NCBI GenBank assembly: GCA_023150915.1
Contig: JAKLKA010000038.1
Coordinates: forward strand, 1 to 53,679
Length of the DNA: 53,679 nucleotides
Direction: 5' to 3'
Source: Polyangiaceae bacterium
Lineage (GTDB): Bacteria > Myxococcota_A > Polyangia > Polyangiales > Polyangiaceae
Below the pieces are notes generated by a model. That model worked only from the letters and a program-made list of their open reading frames with translations, searched no databases and had not been told where the DNA came from. The position numbers and the translations under genes are program-made. Below are positions 26,448 through 35,911 of the stretch, piece after piece. Every line of letters begins with the position of its first letter. The first letter of the stretch is position 1.

Positions 26448-29049
26448 CCGTCGCCGTTGGGGCGGTGCCGTGGAGCCCGCCGAAGACCACCAGCTCGCCC
26501 CCCGTGAACGCGTACACCGGCCACAGGTGGTCCTCACCCGAAGGCCACGCCGGCACCGGCGTCCAGGCGTTCGTGCCCGAGGCGTAGATGGCGCCGTCTT
26601 TCAGGGCTGCGGTGGCGAAGCCGCCGATCAGCAGCGTGGTGCCGGAGGCGATGCGGGCGCTGAAGCCGCTCTGCCGGTGCAGTGCGTAGCGGCCCGATGG
26701 CGCGCCGGTGGTCTGGATGGCGCTCCACGCCGTGCCGTCGAAGCGCTTTCCGTCGGCGAAGTTGGTGGGCGGCTTGCGACCGCCCCACGCGACCAGGAAG
26801 CTGCCGTCCCACGTCCCAAACGCGCCGAAACGCTGGCTGGGGCCCTTGCCCATGCCCGCCCAGGCGTCGGTCGAGAGTCGGTAACGATAGGTGTCGTCCG
26901 CGTAGCCGCCACCCACCTTGCCGCCGTAGACGAAGAAATCGGCGCCGGTGAAGCCGGTGGTGGCGTCGATGCGCGCCGTCGGCTGCCCGCCCGAGCTCGC
27001 GGTGGTCCACTTGTCCGCAGTCGGATCGTAGCGGAACGTGCCGGCGACCCCGCCGCCCGCTGCGTCTTGCCCAGCCCAGAGCAGCACTTCCGAACCGGTC
27101 CACACCAGATAGGGAGCACGACGCGCGCTGGGCGCGCCGGTCGCGCTCACCGGGCTCCACGCCTTGGCCACCGGGTCGTAGAGCGCGCCGCTGGCGAGAT
27201 CGGCGCTGCCGTTCGTGCCGCCCCAGACGAAGACGCGGTCACCGGTCCAGACCGCCGACGCCAAGCTGCGCGCCGAAGGCGTGTTCGCGTCTTTGACCAC
27301 GGGGGCCCAGCTGTCGGTGGCCACGTCGTAGACCGCGCCGCTGTCGAGCACCGCCGCGGCGGCGTCTTGCCCGCCCCACACGAAGACCTGCCCCGAGCTG
27401 CTGATGGCGGCGTAGGCGGCCCGACTGCGCGCGCTGGGCGCGCCCGCGGTGCTCATGCTCACCCACGGCGGGGTGCACGCGCCGACCGTGCAGCTGCGGC
27501 CCGCCCCGCACGAGTTGCCGCAGCCACCGCAGTGCGTCGCGTTGGTGTTCGGGTCGACGCAGGCGCCGCCGCACAGCACCTGGGGGGGGGTGCAGGTCGG
27601 GGTCACGCAGCTGTTGCCGCTGCACACCTTGCCGCCGGTGCAGTCCCCGTCGGCGCAGCACTCGAAGCAGCCGGTGGCGCAGCACTTGGTTCCGGTGCCG
27701 CAGCCCGAGTGCGAGCACGTACCGGCCGCGCTGCAGCTGTCGGTGGTGCAAGGGTCCGAGTCGCCACACTGGCTGCCCGAGCAGCACTCGCGGCACTCGC
27801 TGCCGCAGTCGTTGGGCGTGAGGGTCGCGCATTGGCAGCTCGACGCCGAGCAGATGGCGCCGGGCTTGCACACCGTGCTGCACCCGCCGCAGTGCTTCGG
27901 GTCGGTGGTCAGATCCACCTCGCAGCCGTCCGCTGCCTGGGTGTTGCAGTTGGCGAACCCCGTCAGGCAGCTGGGCATCCCGTTCACGCACTGCTGATTG
28001 GCGGCCACCGGCTGCGCGCACCCGCCGCAGTGCTGTGGGTCGGACTTGGTGTCCACGCACGAGGTGCCACACAGCGTCTCTCCCGTGCCACAGCTCGAGA
28101 CGCAGGCGGCGCCGTCGCACGCCGGGGTCGGCGCCGCGCACTTCACCCCGCACGCGCCGCAGTTCTGTGCGTCGGTCAGCGCGGCCTCGCAGCCCACGCT
28201 GGCGTCGCAGTTCTGAAAGCCCGTGAGGCAGCCGCACTTGCCGGCCGAGCACGAGCCGTTCACCCCGCACGCGGCGTTGCACGCGCCGCAGTGTTTCTCG
28301 TCGCTGGAAAGGGTGGCCTCGCAGCCGTCGTTCTTGTCGGCGTTGCAGTCGCCGAAGCCCACGGCGCACTCGCACTTGCCGGCCGTGCACACCTGATTCG
28401 CGCCGCAGGCGTTGCCACACGCCCCGCAGTGCTTCGGGTCCGTACCCAGTTTGGCTTCGCAGCCGTTGGCGCCCTGCGCGTCGCAGTTGGCCGTGCCGGC
28501 CGGGCAGGTGCACTTACCGGCCACGCAACTCTGATCGAAGCTGCACTCGACGCCGCAGTTGCCGCAGTTGGCGGGATCGACCGCCGAGTCCACCTCACAA
28601 CCGCTGACCACGTTCTTGTCGCAGTCGAGGTGGCCGAGCAGGCAGGTGTTGGTGCAGTTGCCCGAGCTGCAGCTGGTGCCGGGGCAGCCTTTGCCACACG
28701 CGCCGCAGTTGGAAGGGCTGCTGGTGGTGTTCACGCACTTGTCCTCGCAACACACCTCGCCGGTGGGGCAATTGCTGCACGGCCCGGCGTCTCCGCCGCT
28801 GCCCCCCGTGCCGCCGGTTGCGCCCAGGCCCCCGGTGCCGCCGCCGCCGGTGCCCGAGGTGCCCCCGGTGCCGCCGCCGCCGGCCCCGCCCACGCTGGCG
28901 TCGCCGCCCACACCGCCTGCGCCCCCCGAGCCGGCTGCACCGCCGCTGGCCGGCGCGGTGCTGAAATCGTCGTCCAAGAGCTGCGGGCACCCTGCGGCCG
29001 CAAGGCCGAGCAGGGCGACAGCGAAGCCGTGGCGTGGCCGAAGGCGCAT
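26428..29049 (-). CDS. Cys-rich and kelch-repeat lipoprotein
   Basis: An 873-residue surface lipoprotein. The start MRLRPRHGFAVALLGLAAAGC gives a signal with lipobox. A Gly-rich linker (about 35-90) is followed by about ten Cys-rich units (about 90-480) built around CxxCGxxC and CEVDLxTDPKHCGGC motifs, similar to the MXAN_6577-like Cys-rich domain, and then by about six kelch-type blades (GQVFVWGGQDAAA, RVFVWGGTNGSAD, EVLLWAGQDAAGG, DFFVYGGKVGGGY, LVVFGGLHG) that would form a beta-propeller. Propellers of this kind usually bind ligands or proteins. It overlaps the upstream TPR gene by one base (TGATG). Confidence 0.87.
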   Translation of the reverse strand: MRLRPRHGFAVALLGLAAAGCPQLLDDDFSTAPASGGAAGSGGAGGVGGDASVGGAGGGGTGGTSGTGGGGTGGLGATGGTGGSGGDAGPCSNCPTGEVCCEDKCVNTTSSPSNCGACGKGCPGTSCSSGNCTNTCLLGHLDCDKNVVSGCEVDSAVDPANCGNCGVECSFDQSCVAGKCTCPAGTANCDAQGANGCEAKLGTDPKHCGACGNACGANQVCTAGKCECAVGFGDCNADKNDGCEATLSSDEKHCGACNAACGVNGSCSAGKCGCLTGFQNCDASVGCEAALTDAQNCGACGVKCAAPTPACDGAACVSSCGTGETLCGTSCVDTKSDPQHCGGCAQPVAANQQCVNGMPSCLTGFANCNTQAADGCEVDLTTDPKHCGGCSTVCKPGAICSASSCQCATLTPNDCGSECRECCSGSQCGDSDPCTTDSCSAAGTCSHSGCGTGTKCCATGCFECCADGDCTGGKVCSGNSCVTPTCTPPQVLCGGACVDPNTNATHCGGCGNSCGAGRSCTVGACTPPWVSMSTAGAPSARSRAAYAAISSSGQVFVWGGQDAAAAVLDSGAVYDVATDSWAPVVKDANTPSARSLASAVWTGDRVFVWGGTNGSADLASGALYDPVAKAWSPVSATGAPSARRAPYLVWTGSEVLLWAGQDAAGGGVAGTFRYDPTADKWTTASSGGQPTARIDATTGFTGADFFVYGGKVGGGYADDTYRYRLSTDAWAGMGKGPSQRFGAFGTWDGSFLVAWGGRKPPTNFADGKRFDGTAWSAIQTTGAPSGRYALHRQSGFSARIASGTTLLIGGFATAALKDGAIYASGTNAWTPVPAWPSGEDHLWPVYAFTGGELVVFGGLHGTAPTATGERFRP

Positions 29050-30056
29050 CAGAACGCCCCCCGAAGGCCGGCGCTCGCTGGCCCGACCCAGGCGCCGACT
29101 CGCGCCGCTTCGGTCTTCTTGGGCGCGGTGAGCCAGAGCGTGACTCCGGCGCCCACGCCCAGAGCGCCGACGACGTAGCCGATGGTCGAGACCGTGCGCA
29201 GGCTGCGGAACGATTCGGCGTCGTCCGCGCCGCTCGACCCCTCTCTGCACACGCCCTTCGGGCACGCGTCTTCTGCGCTCTGGTGCTTGCTGGTCGCCAT
29301 CAGACCGGTGGTGACCCCCACGCCCAGGCCCACCGCGCCCACTCCGAGCGCGACGAAGGCCCAGGTCTTTTGTGACGAGTCGGCGGTGGACAGCTTCGCC
29401 TCCTCCGATTTCGGGGGCTCGCCGGTGGCGGCACCCTCGGCCGCCGGAGGCAGCTCGAGCTCGATCGACTTCTCTTCCTTCTCTTGGATCTCGAGGGTCG
29501 CCCGTGCCTCGCGCCCGTCGGTGGTCTTGGCCACGACCGGGTGGGTGCCCGGGTCCATCGGCGCGGCGACGCCGATCAGCGCCGGTGCGATCACCCTGCC
29601 TCCCACGGTCACGCTCAGCGCACGGCTCTTCCTATCGATGCCTTTGACGACGATCGTCGCCTTCGGCACCCGTGGTCTGAGCTCGGCCAGCTCGGCCTGA
29701 GCCTGCTCCACGGCCTCGCGGAACGCCGCGGGCGACTTGTCGTCCAGCCGGGTGCGGGTCGTGCGAACGTAGGCCTCCAGCGCTTCGACCCAGCGCCCAC
29801 CCTTGGCCAGCGCGCGTGCATGCCGCAGCGAAAGGGTCGGCGCGGGCACCAGCGCATACGCGCGCTGGTAGAGGTCCTGGGCAGTGGCGAAGTCCTCGGC
29901 GGTCATCGCCTTGGCCGCTTGCTCGGCCAGCTCTCGGGCCGCGTTCTTGTCCGAGTCGTTCTCTTCTTGTGCTGCGGCGGCACAGGTGAAAAGCGTGAGC
30001 AGCGACCCGGCGGCCAGGCCGACGAAGCGTCGCTCAGAACCCCAGGTCTTCGGCAT
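29049..30056 (-). CDS. TPR/PEGA-like kinase-partner protein
   Basis: A 335-residue exported protein. I choose ATG 30056, preceded by AAGGG at five bases, over GTG 30062. Signal peptide: VGLAAGSLLTLFTCAAAAQ. A TPR-like helical part (about 35-125) ends in LAELRPRVPKATIVVKG and is followed by a PEGA-like beta domain (about 125-200). Two hydrophobic helices lie near 230-250 and 285-305, with a DDAES motif and four of the last residues LRGAF. It overlaps the kinase gene upstream by 23 bases, so it is almost surely co-expressed with it. A paralogue with the same architecture is at 38486-39487, again beside a kinase. Confidence 0.82.
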   Translation of the reverse strand: MPKTWGSERRFVGLAAGSLLTLFTCAAAAQEENDSDKNAARELAEQAAKAMTAEDFATAQDLYQRAYALVPAPTLSLRHARALAKGGRWVEALEAYVRTTRTRLDDKSPAAFREAVEQAQAELAELRPRVPKATIVVKGIDRKSRALSVTVGGRVIAPALIGVAAPMDPGTHPVVAKTTDGREARATLEIQEKEEKSIELELPPAAEGAATGEPPKSEEAKLSTADSSQKTWAFVALGVGAVGLGVGVTTGLMATSKHQSAEDACPKGVCREGSSGADDAESFRSLRTVSTIGYVVGALGVGAGVTLWLTAPKKTEAARVGAWVGPASAGLRGAF

Positions 30057-31518
30057 AGCCACCCTTGGGTTTAGCCGGTGTCGGGGCCCCAGGGGAGGGA
30101 GATTTTGCGCTGGCCTCGGGCTTGGCAGGCAAAGCGGTGACCTTCTTCTTCGGGCGCGAGCCGCTCGCCTCGGGCGCGGTCGCCGCTTCGGCGCCGGGGG
30201 CCGAGGGCGGCACCACCGCGGGCGCCGCCGCGGCGGCCGGGGAAGCCCCGCGCGCGCCCTCCGACGGACTCGGCCCGCTTGCCTCGGGGCTCGAGCCCGC
30301 GCGGATCAGCAAGAAGCCGACGACCACCAGGGCGGCGAACGCGATGGCCGCGACCACCATCAGCTTCTTCTTCGGGTTTGGGGCCGGCAGGGGTGCGACG
30401 ACCTCGTCGGCCATCAGAACCGGGGCGGGCTTCGGCTGCTCGGCGGGCTTCGGTTGCTCGGCGGGCGTTGCCTTCACCGGCAACATGGGCGGGGGCGGGG
30501 TCGAGGCGCGGAACGAGGCCAAGGAAAGGCGACCCACCGGCACCGGATCGACCCAGGTGGCCCGCAGCGAGTGGCCGCTCACGTCTTCCATCACGCCGCG
30601 GGCCATCAGCCAGGCGGCCAGCGCCTCGCCCAGCTCGCGCATGCTCTGGTAGCGCTTCTCGCGGTCTTTCTCGAGCCCTTTGCGCATCGCTGCCCAGAGC
30701 TCGTCGTCGCCCGCGCCAAATTCGAGGATCGGGCGGATCTCGTCCTCGATGATGTGACGCAAGAGCGCGTTGTAGTTCGCGTCTTCGAACGGGACGCGTC
30801 CGGTGACGCACTCGTAGAGCAGCACGCACAGCTCCCACACGTCGGCACGGTGGTCGATGTCCTCGACGCCGCGCGCTTGCTCGGGTGCCATGTAGTCGGG
30901 GCTGCCGACCACCGTTCCCGCCTGGGTGATGCGGTGGCTGGTGACCGCTGACGTTGCCAGCTTGGCGATGCCGAAGTCCAAGATCTTGGGCTGCAAGCGC
31001 CCGTCGGCGTCCGCCAGGAAGATGTTGTCCGGCTTCAGGTCGCGGTGGATCACTCCCTTGGCGTGGGCGGTTCCGAGCGCGTCGACGATGGGCAGCAGGA
31101 TCTGCACGGCCTGGATGGCGGGGAGTCGGCTCTCGCGGTCCAGCACCTCGCCCAGGGTCTCGCCCTGCAAGAGCTCCATGACCATGAAGGGCTCGTCGTG
31201 TCGGGTCCGGCCGAAGTCGAACACGCGGCAGATGGCCGGGTGCTTGAGCCGCGCGGCGGCCCGCGCCTCGGTCAAGAAGCGGTCCTCGTTGGGCTTCGAG
31301 GCCATGTCGCCGCGGATCAGCTTGAGCGCCACCTGGGCATCGAGCGCCAGGTTCTTCGCGACCCACACCGCGCCCATGCCCCCCTCGCCCAGAAGGCTGA
31401 TGAGCTTGTACTTGTCGGCGACGATCTCCCCGACCACATAGCGCGAGCGCGGCTCCGGCGCGACAGCCTCTTCGAGGCTGTCGACGCTCGCCAGACCTGC
31501 GCGGACCACGCGAGACAC
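30034..31518 (-). CDS. Hanks-type Ser/Thr protein kinase with one membrane helix
   Basis: A 494-residue kinase, GTG start. Motifs: GEGGMGAV (44-51), Lys66 in VALKLI, HRDLKPDN, KILDFGIAKL and MAPEQ. All catalytic residues are present, so it should be active. The WELCVLLYECVTG segment replaces the more usual SLGV with ELCV. After the kinase domain come a Pro-rich linker (PAEQPKPAEQPKPAP), a membrane helix (LMVVAAIAFAALVVVGFLLI, near 395) and a Pro/Ala/Ser-rich tail. The tail ends in AEDLGF inside the next gene. The next gene downstream is its probable partner. Confidence 0.93.
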   Translation of the reverse strand: MSRVVRAGLASVDSLEEAVAPEPRSRYVVGEIVADKYKLISLLGEGGMGAVWVAKNLALDAQVALKLIRGDMASKPNEDRFLTEARAAARLKHPAICRVFDFGRTRHDEPFMVMELLQGETLGEVLDRESRLPAIQAVQILLPIVDALGTAHAKGVIHRDLKPDNIFLADADGRLQPKILDFGIAKLATSAVTSHRITQAGTVVGSPDYMAPEQARGVEDIDHRADVWELCVLLYECVTGRVPFEDANYNALLRHIIEDEIRPILEFGAGDDELWAAMRKGLEKDREKRYQSMRELGEALAAWLMARGVMEDVSGHSLRATWVDPVPVGRLSLASFRASTPPPPMLPVKATPAEQPKPAEQPKPAPVLMADEVVAPLPAPNPKKKLMVVAAIAFAALVVVGFLLIRAGSSPEASGPSPSEGARGASPAAAAAPAVVPPSAPGAEAATAPEASGSRPKKKVTALPAKPEASAKSPSPGAPTPAKPKGGYAEDLGF

Positions 31519-31553
31519 GACAGGGCAATTGTGCCCGTGCTCACCCGCGAACG

Positions 31554-32696
31554 CTAGCTACCGGTCAGGCTGAGCGCGACGCCCGCTGCAATTCCGAGCA
31601 GGGCGGCCAGCACCGCCACCAGCCAGAACCAGCTTTTCTCGGGCCGGGCCGGGCCCGCCGGAGGCAATTGTTTCCCGGTGGGCTCCGGGGCGCCCAGTGA
31701 CAGCTCGGTGTCTCGGCTGCCCAGCTCGTGGTCCGACGAGGGGGGCGGTCGGGTCGAGGCGACGTCCCGCGGCGAACGCAGGGCGAGCGAGAGCGCCGAG
31801 GCCATGGCGTTCGCCGACGGGTAGCGCTCTCGAGGCTTCTTCGCCAGGGCGTGCATCACCACCGCGTCCAGCGCCGGCGTGATGCCCGCGTCGGGGGCAC
31901 GCTCCGACGGCGCCACGGCGGCATCGGTCAGGTGTGCCGTCATGGTGGCGATCGGATTGTTGGACTCGAACGGCACCGAGCCGGTGATCAGCTCGTACAG
32001 GATGATGCCTGCGGCGTACACGTCGCTGCGGGCATCGACCTCGTCGCCCCGCGCTGCCTCGGGCGCCATGTACTCGGGCGTGCCGAAGACCATGTTCTGC
32101 TGGGTCAGCGCCGTCAGCGACTGACCGGCGTCGCCCCGCAGCACCTTGGCCAGGCCGAAGTCCAGCACCCGGGCGGTCTCGGCGGCGTCTTCATCGTCGC
32201 GTTCGATGATCACGTTGCCCGGCTTCAAATCACGGTGCACCACGCCCTCGCCGTGCGCCACGTCGAGCGCGACGCAGATCTGTCGGACGATCTCCACCGC
32301 GCGCGGTGGCGCCAACCTGCCAGCCTTGACCAGCACGTCGAGGGGCGTGCCTTGCACGTGCTCGAGCGCCATGAACAACAGCCCGTCGGCCTCGCCGAAG
32401 TCGAGCAGCCGCACCAGGTTGGGGCCACGCAGCTTGCGCAATATCCGCGCTTCACGGTGGAAGCGCCGGCTGATCTGATGATCGCGCGCCAGGTGCCGGT
32501 GGATGACCTTCAGCGCCACGCGCTGGCCGGCATGCACCGGCACGGACTCTCCGCTGTCGGGCGGCGCGATGCACTCGGCCCGAAACACGATGCCGCTGGC
32601 GCCGTCGCCCAGCACCGTTTCGATGCGGTAGCGCTGGGCCACCACCACCCCGGGCCCCAGGGCCCCCGCCGCCACGGGCTCGGAGACTTCGCTCAC
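31554..32696 (-). CDS. Hanks-type Ser/Thr protein kinase
   Basis: A 380-residue kinase. The open frame runs much further upstream, but the kinase begins at GTG 32696, which overlaps the TGA of the LysM gene (GTGA). Motifs: GDGASGIV (30-37), Lys63 in VALKVI, HRDLKPGN, VLDFGLAKV and MAPEAARG. Catalytic residues are intact. A single membrane helix near the C-terminus (WFWLVAVLAALLGIAAGVAL) ends the protein almost at once, so only a few residues would lie outside. Coupling to a LysM gene hints at a link with peptidoglycan, but the kinase itself has no wall-binding domain. Confidence 0.92.
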   Translation of the reverse strand: MSEVSEPVAAGALGPGVVVAQRYRIETVLGDGASGIVFRAECIAPPDSGESVPVHAGQRVALKVIHRHLARDHQISRRFHREARILRKLRGPNLVRLLDFGEADGLLFMALEHVQGTPLDVLVKAGRLAPPRAVEIVRQICVALDVAHGEGVVHRDLKPGNVIIERDDEDAAETARVLDFGLAKVLRGDAGQSLTALTQQNMVFGTPEYMAPEAARGDEVDARSDVYAAGIILYELITGSVPFESNNPIATMTAHLTDAAVAPSERAPDAGITPALDAVVMHALAKKPRERYPSANAMASALSLALRSPRDVASTRPPPSSDHELGSRDTELSLGAPEPTGKQLPPAGPARPEKSWFWLVAVLAALLGIAAGVALSLTGS

Positions 32697-33607
32697 GGTG
32701 CCGGCTCCGCACAGGCTTCGCGTAGCTTGGGGCTCATGGTCACCGGATCGAGCACCGCCTTGCCGTCCAGCTTGCGCCACTCGGCGCAGGCGGCCCGGGC
32801 CAGGCCGGGCGCCTCGAGTGCGGCGTAGGCCTCGAGCAGCTGGCGGTGCACGCTCGCCAGTTGCTCGGTGGTGAGCTGCGCGCTGGCCGACAAGAAGCGG
32901 TTGCCGCGGGCTACCGCGTCGACATAGCGCCCACCCTTCACGTCGGCTGTCAGCGCCGGCAGCTCGGCCTGGACCTTGCGCTGCCGATCGCGGGTGTCGC
33001 CCGCCGCTTGCGAGCAGACCAGCGGGTTCGACTCGGCGACGGCCTTCTTGCCGTCCTCGGTCAGCGGTAGCTCGGTCAGCGGAACGAGCAAGATGTCGCC
33101 GGGGGCGAGCTTCTTGCCCTTCAGCCCGTTGTAGTGGTCGAGGACCCAAGCCTTGTTGGGGTCGCCCATGTACTTCTGTGCGATGCTCACGATGCTGTCG
33201 GCATTCGTGACCATCACGGGCAGGTTGTAGGGGATGACGATCTCTGCTCCGTCGGCCGGGGGCAACCACGGGCTCGACCCGTTGGCCATGCTGAGCACGT
33301 CGGCTCTATGGGCTGCCCCCAGGTGCTGGGTGGCCAGGTCCGCCCAGTTGTCGCTCTTCTTGATGCGCCGGTGCGACAGCGCTGGGACCTCGAGCCGCAT
33401 CCCGAGCACGATCGACGACCCGCCCCGCGCGTCCAGCCCGTTGGCGGCGACCAGCAGCTTCTCGTGTTGAATCAGCCCGTAATAGCGCTCGGCGATGGAC
33501 GCCAGCGTGTCGCCCTTCTGCACCACGTGGGTCAGCGCCCCCGAATCCGAAGCCAGGGCCACCACGGCCGTGGCTCCGAGCAGAGTGACCAGCCGGGACG
33601 CGCGCAT
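32693..33607 (-). CDS. LysM-domain exported protein
   Basis: A 304-residue protein with a signal peptide (MRASRLVTLLGATAVVALAS). At least one clear LysM unit (THVVQKGDTLASIAERYYGL, then EKLLVAANGLDARGGSSIVL) and two weaker ones (SDNWADLATQHLGAAHRADV and NADSIVSIAQKYMGDPNKAW) suggest it binds peptidoglycan or related glycans in the periplasm. The C-terminal 100 residues are helical and contain three Cys. Its stop overlaps the start of the kinase gene by four bases, the tightest pairing of a wall-binding protein with a kinase in this window. Confidence 0.87.
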   Translation of the reverse strand: MRASRLVTLLGATAVVALASDSGALTHVVQKGDTLASIAERYYGLIQHEKLLVAANGLDARGGSSIVLGMRLEVPALSHRRIKKSDNWADLATQHLGAAHRADVLSMANGSSPWLPPADGAEIVIPYNLPVMVTNADSIVSIAQKYMGDPNKAWVLDHYNGLKGKKLAPGDILLVPLTELPLTEDGKKAVAESNPLVCSQAAGDTRDRQRKVQAELPALTADVKGGRYVDAVARGNRFLSASAQLTTEQLASVHRQLLEAYAALEAPGLARAACAEWRKLDGKAVLDPVTMSPKLREACAEPAP

Positions 33608-33629
33608 CGGGGGCAGAGCTTAACCCGGA

Positions 33630-33668
33630 CCGGGGCCCTGGGCAGCTGTCAACGCCGCTCGGCCCCGG
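33630..33668. terminator. GC-rich stem next to the M3 peptidase stop
   Basis: CCGGGGCC (33630-33637) and GGCCCCGG (33661-33668) form an 8-bp stem with a 23-base loop directly after the minus-strand stop codon of the peptidase gene. No strong T-run follows, so termination here is only possible. Confidence 0.3.
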
Positions 33669-35852
33669 TCACTTGGTCGGAAACCCGCGGTTCTCGAGCA
33701 GCGCTTCCACCTTGGGATCGCGACCACGGAACTGCCGGTACGCCTCCGCGCGATCGACGGCGTCGCCGTTGGCCAAGATCAGCTCCTTGAACTTCTTGGC
33801 GGTCTCGGGGTGAAACGGGTCCTTGGTCTCTTCGAAGGCCTTCCAGGCGTCGGCCGCCATCACGTCGGACCAGAGGTAAGAGTAGTAGCCGGCCGAGTAA
33901 GCGTCCGAGGTGAACAGGTGCTGGAACTGCGGCAGCCGGTGCCGCATCACGATCTCTTTGGGCATGCCCAGCGCCTTCAGCGTGTCGGCCTCGAACTTCT
34001 TGGGGTCGACTTCGCCCTTCGGGTCGGTGTGCAGCAACATGTCCACCAAGGCAGCGCTGAGGTATTCGACGGTGGCGAAGCCCTGATTGAAGGTGCTGGC
34101 CTTCTTCATCTTGTCGATCAGCGCCTGCGGCATCTTCTGCTTGGTCTCGTTGTGCAGCGCATACGTGTCGAGGATCTCACGAGTCAGCACCCAGTTCTCG
34201 TGCACCTGGCTCGGGAACTCGACGAAGTCGCGCGGGGTGTTGTTCAGCGAGGGATAGGTGACGTCGCTCGACAGGGCGTGCAGCGCGTGGCCGAACTCGT
34301 GGAACAGGGTCTCGGCGTCGTCCAGACTGATCAGCACCGGCTTGCCCTTGCCGCCCTTGGTGAAGTTGTTGTTGTTCGAGACAATGGGGAAGATCTTGCC
34401 GTCGGCCTTCTGCTGGTCGCGATAGGTCTGCGCCCACGCGCCCGAGCCCTTGTGCGTCCGGGCGAAGTCGTCGCGATACAGGTAGCCCACGTGGCTGCCG
34501 TCGGCCTTCTTGGTCACGTGATAGACGCGCACGTCGGGGTGGAACACCGGCACCGTGCCGCTGACCTCTTGGAACGCGAAGCCGTACAGCTTCTCGGCCA
34601 TGAAGTAAGACGCGCGGATCATGTTCTCGAGCTCGAAGTAGCTCTTGAACTCGTTCTGATCGAGGTCGTAGCGCTCTTTCCGTACCTTCTCGGCGTAGTA
34701 GCGATAGTCCCACGGCTCGATGGTGATCTTGTGCCCGAGCTTGGTCGCCAGCTTCTGCATGTCGGCGACCTCTTGCTTCACGCGCTTCACCGCCGCAGGC
34801 CAGACCCGCATCATCAGCTTCTCGGCGGCGGCTGGCTCTTTGGCCATGGTGTCGCTCATGCGCCAGTGTGCGTGGCTGGCGAAGCCCAAGAGCTTGGCGC
34901 GCTCGGCCCGCAGCTTCACGATCTGGGTGATCAGCTGGTTGGTGTCGTTCTTGTTCCCGTGGTTGCCGCGCTCGACGAACGCGCGCCACACCTTCTCGCG
35001 CAGCTCGCGCTTGTCGCTGAAGGTCAAGAACGGGTCCACCGCCGAGCGGGTGTTGACCACGGCGAAGCCCTCGACCTTCTTCTCTTCGGCCGCGGCCTTG
35101 TAGCTCTGGACCAGCGACGCCGGCAGGCCCAAGAGGTCGTCTTTGCTCAGCACCACCCAGGTGTCTTCGTCGGCCTGCACGTGGTTGCCGAAGTCGGTGT
35201 AAAGCTTGGCCAGGGTCTGGTTGATCTCGCCCACGCGCTTCTTCGCGTCGGCGTTCAAGTTGGCGCCGCGACGCACGAAGTCGTCGTACACCTTCTTCGC
35301 CAGCCGCTTCTGCTCGGCGTTCAGTTTGCCTTGCTCACGCGCGTCGTACACCGCCTTCACGCGTGCGAAGAGCTTCGCGTCGAACTTCACCTCGTCGGAC
35401 ACCTTGCTCAGCTTCGGCTCGATCACCTCGGCCAGCTTCTGGACCTCGGGGGTGTTCAGGTTGGCGGTGGTGACCCCGAACAAGGTGACCACGCGATCGA
35501 GGGGTTTTCCTGCTCGTTCCAGCGCCACCAGGGTGTTGTCGAAGGTCGCCGCGTCGGTCCGGTCGGCGATCGTCTTCACCTCGGCCAGGTAGGCCGCCGA
35601 GGCCTTGTCGATCGCCGCGGTGAACAGCTTGTGATCGAGCTTGTCCCACGGCGGAAGCCCGCCGTGCGGCCCCTTCCACTCGGCCAGAAGCACGTCGGCG
35701 GGGTCGCCGGGCGACGCGGGTGAGCTGGCGCCGCCGCTGCTGGCCGGGGGCGCCTTGGGCGGGGTGCCGGGCGGCGCGGCCCCACCCGACGAAGGCCCAC
35801 ACGAAGCCAGAGTCAGCGCCAACGTGCAGCCACAAGCCGAGGTGCGATTCAT
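33669..35852 (-). CDS. M3-family metallopeptidase lipoprotein (peptidyl-dipeptidase/oligopeptidase type)
   Basis: A 727-residue enzyme of the thimet oligopeptidase/Dcp family, which cleaves short peptides. The zinc motif FHEFGHALHAL is near residue 515. Further family features are the region around YPSLNNTPRDFVEFPSQVHE and the C-terminal SDAYSAGYYSYLWSDVMAADAW. Unlike the cytoplasmic E. coli Dcp, it begins with a signal and lipobox-like LASCGPSSGG after TSACGCTLALT, so it is probably exported as a lipoprotein and acts in the periplasm or outside, fitting a predatory lifestyle. The start MNRTSACG is the only one that keeps the signal. Confidence 0.92.
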   Translation of the reverse strand: MNRTSACGCTLALTLASCGPSSGGAAPPGTPPKAPPASSGGASSPASPGDPADVLLAEWKGPHGGLPPWDKLDHKLFTAAIDKASAAYLAEVKTIADRTDAATFDNTLVALERAGKPLDRVVTLFGVTTANLNTPEVQKLAEVIEPKLSKVSDEVKFDAKLFARVKAVYDAREQGKLNAEQKRLAKKVYDDFVRRGANLNADAKKRVGEINQTLAKLYTDFGNHVQADEDTWVVLSKDDLLGLPASLVQSYKAAAEEKKVEGFAVVNTRSAVDPFLTFSDKRELREKVWRAFVERGNHGNKNDTNQLITQIVKLRAERAKLLGFASHAHWRMSDTMAKEPAAAEKLMMRVWPAAVKRVKQEVADMQKLATKLGHKITIEPWDYRYYAEKVRKERYDLDQNEFKSYFELENMIRASYFMAEKLYGFAFQEVSGTVPVFHPDVRVYHVTKKADGSHVGYLYRDDFARTHKGSGAWAQTYRDQQKADGKIFPIVSNNNNFTKGGKGKPVLISLDDAETLFHEFGHALHALSSDVTYPSLNNTPRDFVEFPSQVHENWVLTREILDTYALHNETKQKMPQALIDKMKKASTFNQGFATVEYLSAALVDMLLHTDPKGEVDPKKFEADTLKALGMPKEIVMRHRLPQFQHLFTSDAYSAGYYSYLWSDVMAADAWKAFEETKDPFHPETAKKFKELILANGDAVDRAEAYRQFRGRDPKVEALLENRGFPTK

Positions 35853-35911
35853 GCGCGGCAGCCTCGCGCGCGGGGCCGGGCCGAGTCAAACGGGATCAGC
35901 AAATACACGAA

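Noticed and set aside
26416-29178. 920-codon open frame on the plus strand
   Set aside because: Antisense to the Cys-rich/kelch lipoprotein gene; the product is Ala/Arg/Gly/His-rich without any domain.
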